Shown here: positions 1 to 5,501 of the stretch, in pieces | Layout: every line of letters starts with the position of its first letter | Numbering within the stretch: the stretch's first letter is position 1 | Origin: Deltaproteobacteria bacterium | GTDB taxonomy: Bacteria; Desulfobacterota; Desulfobacteria; Desulfobacterales; JAFDDL01 | Direction: 5' to 3' | Assembly: GCA_019310865.1 (NCBI GenBank) | Contig: JAFDDL010000334.1 | Location: 1-7,596 of the forward strand | DNA length: 7,596 nucleotides | Made by a program: the position numbers and the translations under genes | Notes under the pieces: model-generated | The model's input: the letters and a program-made list of their open reading frames with translations, nothing else | What the model was told of the DNA's origin: nothing | Databases searched by the model: none

Positions 1-165
1 CCCGACCCCGATCTCAGAAAGGTGTCATCCATTAAAGAGAAAGGGAGAAAGGCACGCTTTGATACGGCCGAAGGCAGCTGGAGCCTTGAGCTGTACGGCC
101 GAAACCTGAGCGAAGAGGAGGTCTTTCTTGGCAAGGCCCGGTCGGGGTTTTCGCCCCTGACGTGA
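1..165 (+). CDS. C-terminal end of an unrecognised protein (5' end outside window)
   Basis: Frame 1 is open from the first base to a TGA at 163-165, giving 54 residues that begin PDPDLRKVSS and end ARSGFSPLT. The composition is soluble and charged (EKGRKARFD, LSEEEVF), with no membrane segment, and codon third positions are GC-rich as in a real gene. I do not recognise the family. It ends 71 bp before hicA, and a strong promoter lies between them, so it is probably a separate transcription unit. No terminator hairpin is visible after the stop. A chance open frame cannot be excluded over so short a stretch. Confidence 0.5.
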   Translation, partial: PDPDLRKVSSIKEKGRKARFDTAEGSWSLELYGRNLSEEEVFLGKARSGFSPLT

Positions 166-201
166 TCGGTTTCGTCAATGTGCCGAGAAGCTTTTTTTTG
201 C

Positions 202-232
202 TTGACATGATGCCAAAATATGGTACTATAAT
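202..232 (+). promoter_or_regulatory. Promoter of the hicAB operon
   Basis: A perfect TTGACA (202-207) and a perfect TATAAT (227-232) are separated by 19 bp. An overlapping TACTAT (224-229) would give 16 bp. Transcription would be expected to begin at about 236-240, essentially on the hicA ATG at 237. The hicA message may therefore be leaderless, which fits the lack of a Shine-Dalgarno sequence before that ATG. Confidence 0.75.
211..225. promoter_or_regulatory. Imperfect inverted repeat in hicAB promoter spacer, possible HicB operator
   Basis: The 15 bp TGCCA-AAATA-TGGTA form an imperfect inverted repeat with a single arm mismatch, sitting between the -35 and -10 hexamers. HicB proteins with a ribbon-helix-helix domain bind palindromes at their own promoter, and a site here would block RNA polymerase. 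The repeat is seen; the operator role is inferred. Confidence 0.45.
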
Positions 233-236
233 ATCC

Positions 237-491
237 ATGAAACGGAAACACCAAAAAATATTAGAGCTGATTTTCAAACAACCCACCAGCGCTAATATCA
301 AATGGAATGATATTGAATCTCTGCTGATCGCACTTGGAGCCGAATTGAGCGAAAGGGAAGGCTCGCGCGTAGGTGTTCGGCTGTTTGGCGAAAGAAGGGT
401 GTTTCACAGGCCGCATCCTGCCCCGACGACAAACAAGGGGGCGGTTGCAAGCATTCGAAATTGGTTCAAAGGAAATGGGGTGAATCCATGA
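237..491 (+). CDS. hicA: HicA family mRNA interferase toxin
   Basis: An 84-residue protein beginning MKRKHQKILELIF. It matches the longer HicA subfamily, in which a dsRNA-binding-like fold cleaves mRNA independently of the ribosome and is neutralised by HicB. Visible marks are the N-terminal helix (2-14), IKWNDIESLLIALGAE (21-36), EREGSRV (39-45), the strand VFHRPHP (55-61) and the closing KGAVASIRNW helix (67-76). A GTG at 162 would add 25 residues, but it lies upstream of the promoter, so ATG 237 is preferred. The usual GSH motif, whose histidine is catalytic in short HicA proteins, reads GSR (42-44); H57 and H60 may serve instead, or this may be a feature of the subfamily. The stop overlaps the hicB start by 4 bp, so the pair is translationally coupled, toxin first. 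Confidence 0.88.
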   Translation: MKRKHQKILELIFKQPTSANIKWNDIESLLIALGAELSEREGSRVGVRLFGERRVFHRPHPAPTTNKGAVASIRNWFKGNGVNP

Positions 492-832
492 TGAATATTA
501 TGGAAATTGATGGCTACCGGGCGGTTATACAATATGACCCGGATATCGAAATGTTTCGTGGCGAATTTGTCAACCTTACTGGTGGCGCTGATTTCTACGC
601 CAAGGATATTAAGGGCCTGCGTAAGGAAGGCAAAATATCGCTGAAGGTTTTTTTAGACATGTGCCGGGAAGATGGCGTAGAGCCTCAGAAGAAATATTCC
701 GGGCGATTCAATCTGCGAGTTTCGCCTGATATCCACGCTGAAATAGCCGCCAATGCCGTGGCCGCCGGAAAAAGCTTAAATCAATGGGTTACCGATATGC
801 TGAAACGCACTATCAATCAACCAACAGCCTAA
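488..832 (+). CDS. hicB: HicB family antitoxin
   Basis: A 114-residue antitoxin for the adjacent HicA. The N-terminal HicB-like domain (about 1-65) contains YRAVIQYDPDIEMFRGEF, GGADFYAKDIKGLRKEG and SLKVFLDMCREDGVEP. A short linker leads to a C-terminal ribbon-helix-helix DNA-binding domain (about 71-108: GRFNLRVSPDIHAEI, then GKSLNQWVTDML). The start at ATG 488 overlaps the hicA TGA (ATGA) and has GGGGTG at 477-482, 5 bp upstream; a TTG at 461 lies inside hicA and is less likely. A second ATG at 491 is also possible. The RHH domain implies repression of its own promoter near 202-232. The stop codon touches the start of decayed ATPase sequence, but the protein has a normal length and end. Confidence 0.9.
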   Translation: MMNIMEIDGYRAVIQYDPDIEMFRGEFVNLTGGADFYAKDIKGLRKEGKISLKVFLDMCREDGVEPQKKYSGRFNLRVSPDIHAEIAANAVAAGKSLNQWVTDMLKRTINQPTA

Positions 833-968
833 CGGTAATTGGCCATCCATTTGCAATTCGTCAAGGATTACGTGGCCGGATTCTCTTTCAATACTTCATA
901 AAGTAGCATGAAGGCTTCACGGTCATGATTCAGAGATGCATCATAATATAATTGAAATGGCAAATTAT
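832..968 (-). pseudogene. ATPase remnant X: Walker B segment joined to an ATPase upstream region
   Basis: Bases 832-921 closely match 3380-3469 of the intact ATPase, on the same strand, and correspond to its residues about 86-115. Read on the minus strand this gives REAFMLLYEVLKENPA, then a 1-bp loss shifts the frame and HVILDEL (Walker B) continues in another frame, so it is dead. At 922 the match switches abruptly to 5413-5459, the promoter and leader region of the second ATPase. Because minus-strand genes have upstream sequence to the right, the order is right for a single copy that lost its first 85 codons. The fragment begins exactly at the hicB stop codon. Confidence 0.8.
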
Positions 969-982
969 ATGGGAGTTTGTTT

Positions 983-1188
983 TCAGAAAGCGATTGTGGA
1001 CCCGCTGGATCCGGGATCTTTAGTCATTATATCTCCTTTGAATACCTGCTTGACTAAAAAACGAATATCTCTGTAATCCTTTCTTTTCCTTATCGGGTTT
1101 TCCCCAAAATGACTGAGAAAAATACGTTCATACTCCCTGGTCAAATATCCGGTATCGGTAAACGCCAGGGAATTGATTCCGAGGTGGA
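983..1188 (-). pseudogene. ATPase remnant Y: middle segment with foreign C-terminal tail
   Basis: Bases 1094-1188 match 2999-3093 with only a few differences, corresponding to residues about 211-242 of the intact ATPase (LGINSLAFTDTGYL, then REYERIFLSHFGENP). The reading frame stays open beyond the homology, through RKRKDYRDIRFLVKQVF to a TGA at 983-985, but that tail is unrelated to the intact protein. The tail contains AAAGGAG (1033-1039 on the minus strand) 5 bp before an ATG (1027-1025) that opens a 14-codon frame. It could be the end of another gene, perhaps with a coupled downstream start, joined to the ATPase piece by recombination. No complete domain survives. Confidence 0.75.
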
Positions 1189-1200
1189 AAATAATCGGTA

Positions 1201-1240
1201 TTGAAGAATTTCCGAATTTCAGCTATATTGAGCTATATCG
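1201..1240 (+). promoter_or_regulatory. Promoter and tandem repeat upstream of the AbrB-like fragment
   Basis: TTGAAG (1201-1206) and TATATT (1224-1229) are spaced by 17 bp, predicting a start near 1236. The -10 element lies inside a 10-bp direct repeat, AGCTATATTG AGCTATATCG (1221-1240), with 9 of 10 positions matching. AbrB/MazE-type antitoxins commonly repress their own promoters, so the repeat may be the operator. The promoter begins just after ATPase remnant Y ends. Confidence 0.5.
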
Positions 1241-1259
1241 TCAACAAGAGGTATCGACC

Positions 1260-1403
1260 ATGAGACAAACCATTATCATTTCGAACAGGGGGCAGCTGAC
1301 CCTGCCGGCGGATCTGCGCAAGCGGTTCGGCATCAAGAACGGTGGTGCATTAATTACTGCAGATCTTTCCGCTCCGTTTCCGGATAGGCTCCATGCCGGA
1401 TAA
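1260..1403 (+). pseudogene. Truncated AbrB/MazE-type antitoxin (SpoVT-AbrB domain)
   Basis: The 47-residue frame starts MRQTIIISNRGQLTLPADLR and continues KRFGIKNGGALI, the classic swapped-hairpin DNA-binding domain of AbrB/MazE antitoxins. The start at ATG 1260 is supported by AAGAGGT at 1246-1252. After about residue 35 the family sequence stops and an unrelated tail (TADLSAPFPDRLHAG) leads to a TAA. Full-length relatives are usually about 75-85 residues, with a C-terminal toxin-binding arm. That arm is gone, and no PIN-domain or MazF toxin gene follows. The product could still bind DNA because the whole domain is present, but it cannot be a normal antitoxin. An in-frame upstream start at 1173 is not favoured. 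Confidence 0.7.
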
Positions 1404-1420
1404 CACCATAGGGTTTCTCC

Positions 1421-1459
1421 CCGGCCCTGAAACAGGGCGGCCTGGGCGGCATTTTTTTT
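1421..1459 (+). terminator. Possible terminator or attenuator before the methyltransferase
   Basis: GCCCTG (1424-1429) and CAGGGC (1433-1438) form a perfect 6-bp stem with an AAA loop, and a run of eight T lies at 1452-1459. The 13 bp between stem and T-run make it imperfect as an intrinsic terminator. It could end the AbrB-fragment transcript or attenuate the methyltransferase, whose ribosome binding site begins at 1473. Confidence 0.35.
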
Positions 1460-1486
1460 ACAGGGATTTGCACAAGGGGAACTACA

Positions 1487-2146
1487 TTGCGCGAATTAGA
1501 TGAGTTTTTCATTTATAAAATAAGTAATTATTGCGTGGACCGGGAAATTCTGGAGATCGGATGTGGTGAACATTCTCGCCTGAGCGGTCTATCTGGATCA
1601 GCCAATAGTCTCACCTGTATTGACCCGGATTCGGAGCTGATCCAAAAGGCACGTTCGTCCGCTCATCCGCCAAATCTGAGGTACTTGGAGGGTAGAGCCG
1701 AAAATCTTGACTGGCCAGCCGAAAAATTTGACGTGGTTGTTTTTACTCTCTCCTTTCACCATGTCCCTGTTGCGCTCATGGACACCGCTATTACGGAAGC
1801 TGTGCGTGTCACCCGGCAGGACGGCCTGGTCATTTTTCTTGAACCCCTTGCCGGCAGTATGTTTTCCAAGAGTATGCGGCGATTTAACTTTTGTGACGGC
1901 GACGAACGCAGTGAACTCGCCATGGCGTATTACTGCATGCTGAATGCCCAAACGCTGGTGGAAATTGCCGAGTTCAGGGAACGTGTGATCATCGAGTTCG
2001 ATTCTTTTTCGGATTTTACAGCACGATTTCCTGTCAGGAGCGGTATTGAGGAGGACCTGAAAGACTATCTTGAGCTTAACGATTACCGCCTTATTGATGA
2101 TTGCAGGATGAATGTGTTTTCAAAATCCACATACAGTTTGAAATAA
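1487..2146 (+). CDS. Class I SAM-dependent methyltransferase (Methyltransf_11 type)
   Basis: A 219-residue soluble protein with a Rossmann-like SAM-binding fold. Motif I is ILEIGCGEHSRL (21-32), the acidic end of strand 2 is CIDPD (44-48, D46 expected to hold the ribose), RAENLDWP (70-77) fits the adenine-contact loop, and FDVVVFTLSFHHV (81-93) is the strand 4 region. GLVIFLEPLAG follows, resembling UbiE or tellurite-resistance-like methyltransferases. The substrate cannot be told. The start is a TTG with AAGGGGA at 1473-1479, 7 bp away; no ATG exists upstream in frame. Motif I lies unusually close to the N-terminus, so a short N-terminal helix may be missing. ATPase debris flanks the gene on both sides, suggesting acquired cargo. 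A small-molecule or quinone-type methylation role is only a guess. Confidence 0.85.
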   Translation: MRELDEFFIYKISNYCVDREILEIGCGEHSRLSGLSGSANSLTCIDPDSELIQKARSSAHPPNLRYLEGRAENLDWPAEKFDVVVFTLSFHHVPVALMDTAITEAVRVTRQDGLVIFLEPLAGSMFSKSMRRFNFCDGDERSELAMAYYCMLNAQTLVEIAEFRERVIIEFDSFSDFTARFPVRSGIEEDLKDYLELNDYRLIDDCRMNVFSKSTYSLK

Positions 2147-2150
2147 GACT

Positions 2151-2232
2151 CTTCATTTCGCGAAGGGTGATGACACGATCACTGCGATAGAAAAGCAGAT
2201 CGATCTGGATCCCCGGTGCGGACTTTTTCGGG
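2151..2232 (-). pseudogene. ATPase remnant Z: nuclease-like motif segment
   Basis: The sequence matches 2498-2579 of the intact ATPase in the same orientation, with scattered differences, and faint similarity continues to about 2250. Read on the minus strand it gives PKKSAPGIQIDLLF, then YRSDRVITLREMK, corresponding to residues about 382-409. It keeps the D...ExK residues of the C-terminal nuclease-like domain but nothing else. The homology begins 4 bp after the methyltransferase stop. The fragment is separate from, and downstream of, the intact gene's own stop at 2315. Confidence 0.82.
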
Positions 2233-2273
2233 ATATCGGTAGCGGCCTTGAACACCATTCACTCGGTGTGACC

Positions 2274-2307
2274 CCGAAAGTGGTCCGAAAGCGAAAGAAC
2301 CCGAAAG
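2274..2307. repeat. Irregular CCGAAAG repeat cluster
   Basis: The heptamer CCGAAAG or a one-base variant occurs four times in 34 bp (2274, 2285, 2291, 2301), ending with CGAAAGAAC twice in tandem. It lies between remnant Z and the end of the intact ATPase. The segment starting TGTGACCCCGAAAGTGG (2267-2283) is also reminiscent of some IS3-family inverted repeats, but no transposase is present, so this remains a weak resemblance. Confidence 0.4.
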
Positions 2308-2314
2308 AACGCGC

Positions 2315-3724
2315 TCAGAAGAATTCCTCAGGCCGTATAACCTTGTAGAAAAACCCTGAATGGGCAAGCTCTTTGGTAGGGTCACTTCGGGTGATCAGTA
2401 CCTTTTGGACGGTTCTTTTGGGATACTGTTTCTGCATCAGATCGGCTTTGCGTTGCACATGCGCGATGATGTCCGTTCCGATGGAATTCAAGGAATACTT
2501 CATTTCGCAAAGGGTGATGACATGATCACTGCGATTGAAAAGCAGATCGATCTGGACTCCCGGGGCGGACTTTTTCGGGGCTCTGAAATAGGGGCCGAAG
2601 GAGAAGTCAATCCCGGAAAAACCGAGAATTTCGGTAATTCTCGCGGCATGATCCATGCACAGATATTCAAAGGCCCTCCCCATCCATGCTGAAAACGCAC
2701 CGGACTGGGAGATCTTGCTGAATATTTCCTTGTGTACTCCGGATTTGATTTTTTTTAGATTCGGCTGGATAAAGGCGTAATAGAAACGCAGGTACGGGTC
2801 GGAAAGATGGTATTTTATGAGACGTGAATTGGGTTTCTTGTGAAACGGGGTTGCAGATGAGATAAATCCGGCCATCTCCAGATCCCAGAGGTGACGACTG
2901 AGACCGCCGCCCAGATCTGTTTTCGCCTGTTCCGAGATCTGCTGCCTATAAAGACCATAAGGGTTCTTGGCCAGCAAGGTTATGATTTTTTCGAAATCCG
3001 GGTTTTTCCCAAAATGACTGAGAAAAATACGTTCATACTCCTTGGTCAAATATCCGGTATCGGTAAACGCCAGGGAATTGATTCCGAGGCGGACTGAAGG
3101 CTGCTCCTTTATCAGCTCCAGGTACTTGGGGACGCCGCCAATGAGCATCATGGCTTCGATGACTTCCCGGCTGCCCTTTTCCGATAGCATTGTCTTTGCC
3201 TCGGTAAGTTTGAATCCTTTCAGGTGTATTTCAAGATCTGTCCTGCCGTACAATGCCGAAGATCTGACCACTTTTTTAACCATGAACGAGGCGATAGAAC
3301 CGCAGAGAACCAGGGTGATCCCCTTTATTCTCGAAAGATAAAGATCCCAAACCTGTTTCAGTTCGGAGACGATTTCATGACGGTAATTGGCCATCCATTG
3401 GAACTCGTCAAGGACTACGTGTGCCGGATTCTCTTTCAACTCCTCATACAGGAAGATGAAGGCTTCACGCCATGTTTTTGCTTGGGGGGCTTGCATGTCC
3501 CGGCGGGTCTGGTAAAAAAGCTGAAACAGAAAATTGCTGATCTGTTCCTTTTTGGGACGATTTTCAAGCCCTTCAAAAATGAGCGCTCGTTGCCCCTCAA
3601 AAGCCTCCATGATGAGTTTGCTTTTTCCGATCCTTCGCCGTCCATACACAACACCTATGGTCGGCCTGTCGGCATTAATAATGGTTTTAATGGATCGAAG
3701 CTCGTTTGCTCGTCCGACAAACAT
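2315..3724 (-). CDS. P-loop ATPase with winged helix and DUF234-type nuclease-like domain
   Basis: A 469-residue protein beginning MFVGRANELRSIKTII. The ATPase domain (about 1-200) has Walker A GRRRIGKS (28-35), Walker B HVVLDEF (102-108), LVLCGS (138-143, sensor 1 position) and LYGRTD (158-163, candidate arginine finger R161). A winged-helix-like region follows (about 245-295: ITLLAKNPYGLYRQQISEQA, then LSRHLWDLEMAGFI). The C-terminal domain carries QID (391-393) and CEMK (406-409), the D...ExK pattern of the PD-(D/E)XK superfamily assigned to DUF234. The length fits the ATPase_2 plus DUF234 family, common in archaea and anaerobic bacteria, whose role is unknown. ATG 3724 follows an AGGGGGG run on the minus strand. 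The gene is intact, while four related sequences around it are broken. Proposed roles (defence, mobile element, toxin-like) are inference. Confidence 0.85.
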   Translation of the reverse strand: MFVGRANELRSIKTIINADRPTIGVVYGRRRIGKSKLIMEAFEGQRALIFEGLENRPKKEQISNFLFQLFYQTRRDMQAPQAKTWREAFIFLYEELKENPAHVVLDEFQWMANYRHEIVSELKQVWDLYLSRIKGITLVLCGSIASFMVKKVVRSSALYGRTDLEIHLKGFKLTEAKTMLSEKGSREVIEAMMLIGGVPKYLELIKEQPSVRLGINSLAFTDTGYLTKEYERIFLSHFGKNPDFEKIITLLAKNPYGLYRQQISEQAKTDLGGGLSRHLWDLEMAGFISSATPFHKKPNSRLIKYHLSDPYLRFYYAFIQPNLKKIKSGVHKEIFSKISQSGAFSAWMGRAFEYLCMDHAARITEILGFSGIDFSFGPYFRAPKKSAPGVQIDLLFNRSDHVITLCEMKYSLNSIGTDIIAHVQRKADLMQKQYPKRTVQKVLITRSDPTKELAHSGFFYKVIRPEEFF

Positions 3725-3768
3725 GGGCCCCCCCTAAAAATATTCCTACAATAGAAAATATTGGTATT

Positions 3769-3801
3769 ATGGGGATAAATATTAAATAATATTTTCCCCA
3801 T
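3769..3801. promoter_or_regulatory. Long AT-rich palindrome in the ATPase promoter, probable operator
   Basis: ATGGGGATAAATATT on the left is mirrored by AATATTTTCCCCAT on the right around a short central AAAT, so the arms match except for one extra base. The palindrome covers the predicted -10 element and reaches the -35 of the ATPase gene (2315-3724). A dimeric regulator bound here would block transcription. The ATPase itself has a winged-helix region and could be that regulator; this is inference. Confidence 0.6.
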
Positions 3802-3806
3802 GTCAA
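3779..3806 (-). promoter_or_regulatory. Promoter of the intact ATPase gene
   Basis: On the minus strand a perfect TTGACA (3806-3801) is followed after 16 bp by TAATAT (3784-3779). This predicts a start near 3772 and a leader of about 48 nt before ATG 3724. The palindrome at 3769-3801 overlaps nearly the whole promoter. Confidence 0.6.
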
Positions 3807-4093
3807 TAAAAAAATAAATCATAGGGAAAATCATTGAATGTTTTCTATCCGATTCTTGGCGACTCTTGGCGGGGTTGGGTCAAGCTGGATGCTTGATAAT
3901 CAAGGAATTAGATAGATCGGGCGCAAAGAAAAACCTTAAAGATTGTGGGATATGGTGACCTTCGTGTGTTTAACGCAAACCAAGCTCTTCATGCGTATCT
4001 GCAGCGTCGTCCGCTTCATTCCCAATATGGCGGCCGCTCCCTTTGGACCGGCGACTTTCCCGCTGGCCATGCAAGCGGGAGGCCGCTACCACA

Positions 4094-5382
4094 TCACAAA
4101 GCCTCATTGAATCGAATATGATGCTTGTGGTGCGTTGCTGTTCGACTCATTACATAATAGGACTTTTGCCGGCCCGCATATTGCGGGATTGCGTCGGATT
4201 TTTGGCGCAATTTACGCAACGTCCGATCTATGTGAACTTTCATCCCCCATTTGCACTCAATAAATGCTACTTTTTCGCCATTCAGATCTTCCACAACCAA
4301 ATCGATTTCGCATTTCGGATCCCAGTATCGCCCTATCCGAAACGGTTCCCAGCCGATGATCGCTATTCCATTCCTGATGATCTCCTGGTGGCACATGTCT
4401 TCATAAACAGGTCCTATAAAATTGTTCAAATCCGGCTTGATCTTTCCTGAGTAAAGTGTTTCTCCCTTTCCGAGTTCAATAATTGAACGGTTTGGAAATA
4501 CATACCGGAACCAAAATCGCAGGAAGTGATCCGATAAAACATACAGGGCTTTTGTCGATCTTTCCGGATGTTTTTCCGTTAACGGGACCCGTCGCTCGAT
4601 CATCTGCATCCGCCGTAGCGTGTCGAGGTATTTATTGACACCGGAGTGGGGGACACCGGCATCCTGGGCAATTTCGTTCGGCCGGGTGTTTCCAGCGGCC
4701 AGGCTGCGCAGTATCGAAAAGTAGACGCCGGGTTCGCGTAGCTCTTCCCGTACAAGAAACTCCGGTTCCGGATAAAGGATGCCGTTTTCATTCAATATCA
4801 AATCAACCGCGGCGGCTTGTGGGCTGTCATAGGCACCGGCTTTTTCAGCATACGCCGGAACACCGCCAAAAAAGGCGTACCACTGCGTCAGGTCGGCAAA
4901 GTGAGTGTTCGAATAAAATTGGCACACATCCGCGAACGGCATGGGCTTTAAATGAATGGCCTGGGTCCGTCGACCATATAAGGGCGCATTGGCACCCAAA
5001 ACATCCCTAAGCATCACGGATATGAGCGAACCACTACACTGCGCATAAGATAAGGAAATTCATCGAATATAATCCCGATTCGACGCTTGGACGCTTCCGC
5101 AAATGCATATCGCATCGCTTCCGGCCAACCGGGGAAACGGGTCTCACGCAGGAGCGGTTCATTAAAGGTTTCCGCCAGTTGGCTTTGAAAAAGTCTGAGG
5201 GCCTCGTTTTTTGTGCTAAGTGGGCATGAAAAATACAGCGTCGCATGTTTACGGCTTAAGTGTCTGAGAATCGCGGTCTTTCCCAAACGCCTACGGCCAT
5301 ACATCACAAGCAGTTGCTTATGCTCCGACCTCACCATTTCCTCGATAAGTTTCAGCTCTTTTTTTCGGTTGAAAAATTCCAT
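4094..5382 (-). pseudogene. Second P-loop ATPase/DUF234-type gene, broken by internal deletion and frameshift
   Basis: The N-terminal part (5382-5014) starts MEFFNRKKELKLIEEMV and has Walker A GRRRLGKT (29-36) and Walker B IIFDEF (104-109). After LMRS it runs into VVVRSYP and a stop. The C-terminal part (about 5035-4094) continues in another frame with GSLISVMLRDVLGANAPLYG, a winged-helix region (TRPNEIAQDAGVPHSGVNKY) and the nuclease-like pair CEIDLVV ... IECKWG. Aligned with the intact ATPase, about 76 bp between Walker B and the sensor region are missing. ATG 5382 has GAGG 8 bp upstream on the minus strand; an upstream start at 5499 is not needed. A GTG at 5017 could start the C-terminal half (307 residues) but has no ribosome binding site. 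The protein is only distantly related to the first ATPase. The C-terminal half looks undamaged, so the break may be recent. Confidence 0.82.
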
Positions 5383-5404
5383 GATCACATCCTCAGAATC
5401 TTGT

Positions 5405-5428
5405 ATCTCAGAGTCATGATTCAGAGAT
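5405..5428. promoter_or_regulatory. Imperfect palindrome in the leader of the second ATPase
   Basis: The 24-bp segment has arms ATCTC and GAGAT, inner GA/TC and TCATGA at the centre, with two mismatched pairs. It lies just downstream of the minus-strand -10 element and about 23 bp before ATG 5382. It could be an operator or an mRNA hairpin. Its right half is repeated at 922-938 in remnant X. Confidence 0.45.
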
Positions 5429-5433
5429 GTATC

Positions 5434-5439
5434 ATTATA
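5434..5439 (-). promoter_or_regulatory. -10 element of the second ATPase gene
   Basis: A perfect TATAAT on the minus strand, with a predicted start near 5427 and a leader of about 45 nt. No convincing -35 hexamer is seen 16-18 bp upstream (AGCATG at the 17-bp position). An activator or an extended contact may be needed, or the promoter may have decayed. Confidence 0.45.
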
Positions 5440-5501
5440 AAATTGAAATGGCAAATCATGCTGAATTTCTGTCCACATCATGAAATTATTACAGGTCATG
5501 G

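Larger units (their letters stand above)
3725..4093. other. Intergenic stretch between the two ATPase genes
   Basis: The left 100 bp are very AT-rich and hold the promoter and palindrome of the first ATPase. The direct repeat TTCTTGGCGA / CTCTTGGCGG follows near 3843-3862. From about 3950 to 4093 the composition becomes GC-rich. A 53-codon plus-strand frame from ATG 3952 has no ribosome binding site and no recognisable protein. An inverted repeat CCCGCT...AGCGGG (about 4059-4079) lies just beyond the stop of the second ATPase but lacks a T-tract, so I do not call it a terminator. Confidence 0.5.

Noticed and set aside
832..2232. The three ATPase fragments as one gene interrupted by an insertion
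   Set aside because: All keep the same strand, but their order runs opposite to the intact gene, so one insertion cannot explain them.
3224..3754. Plus-strand open frame of 176 codons opposite the first ATPase
   Set aside because: Antisense shadow. The minus-strand protein has Walker A, Walker B and D...ExK motifs, while this one has none.
4059..4079. CCCGCT...AGCGGG hairpin as terminator of the second ATPase
   Set aside because: Position is right, but only AAAG follows on the minus strand, with no T-run.
3952..4110. Possible small plus-strand gene starting ATG 3952
   Set aside because: No ribosome binding site, no family likeness, and it overlaps the 3' end of the second ATPase.
4043..4450. 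Plus-strand open frame of 135 codons
   Set aside because: It lies opposite the well-supported C-terminal part of the second ATPase; no ribosome binding site and no recognisable protein.
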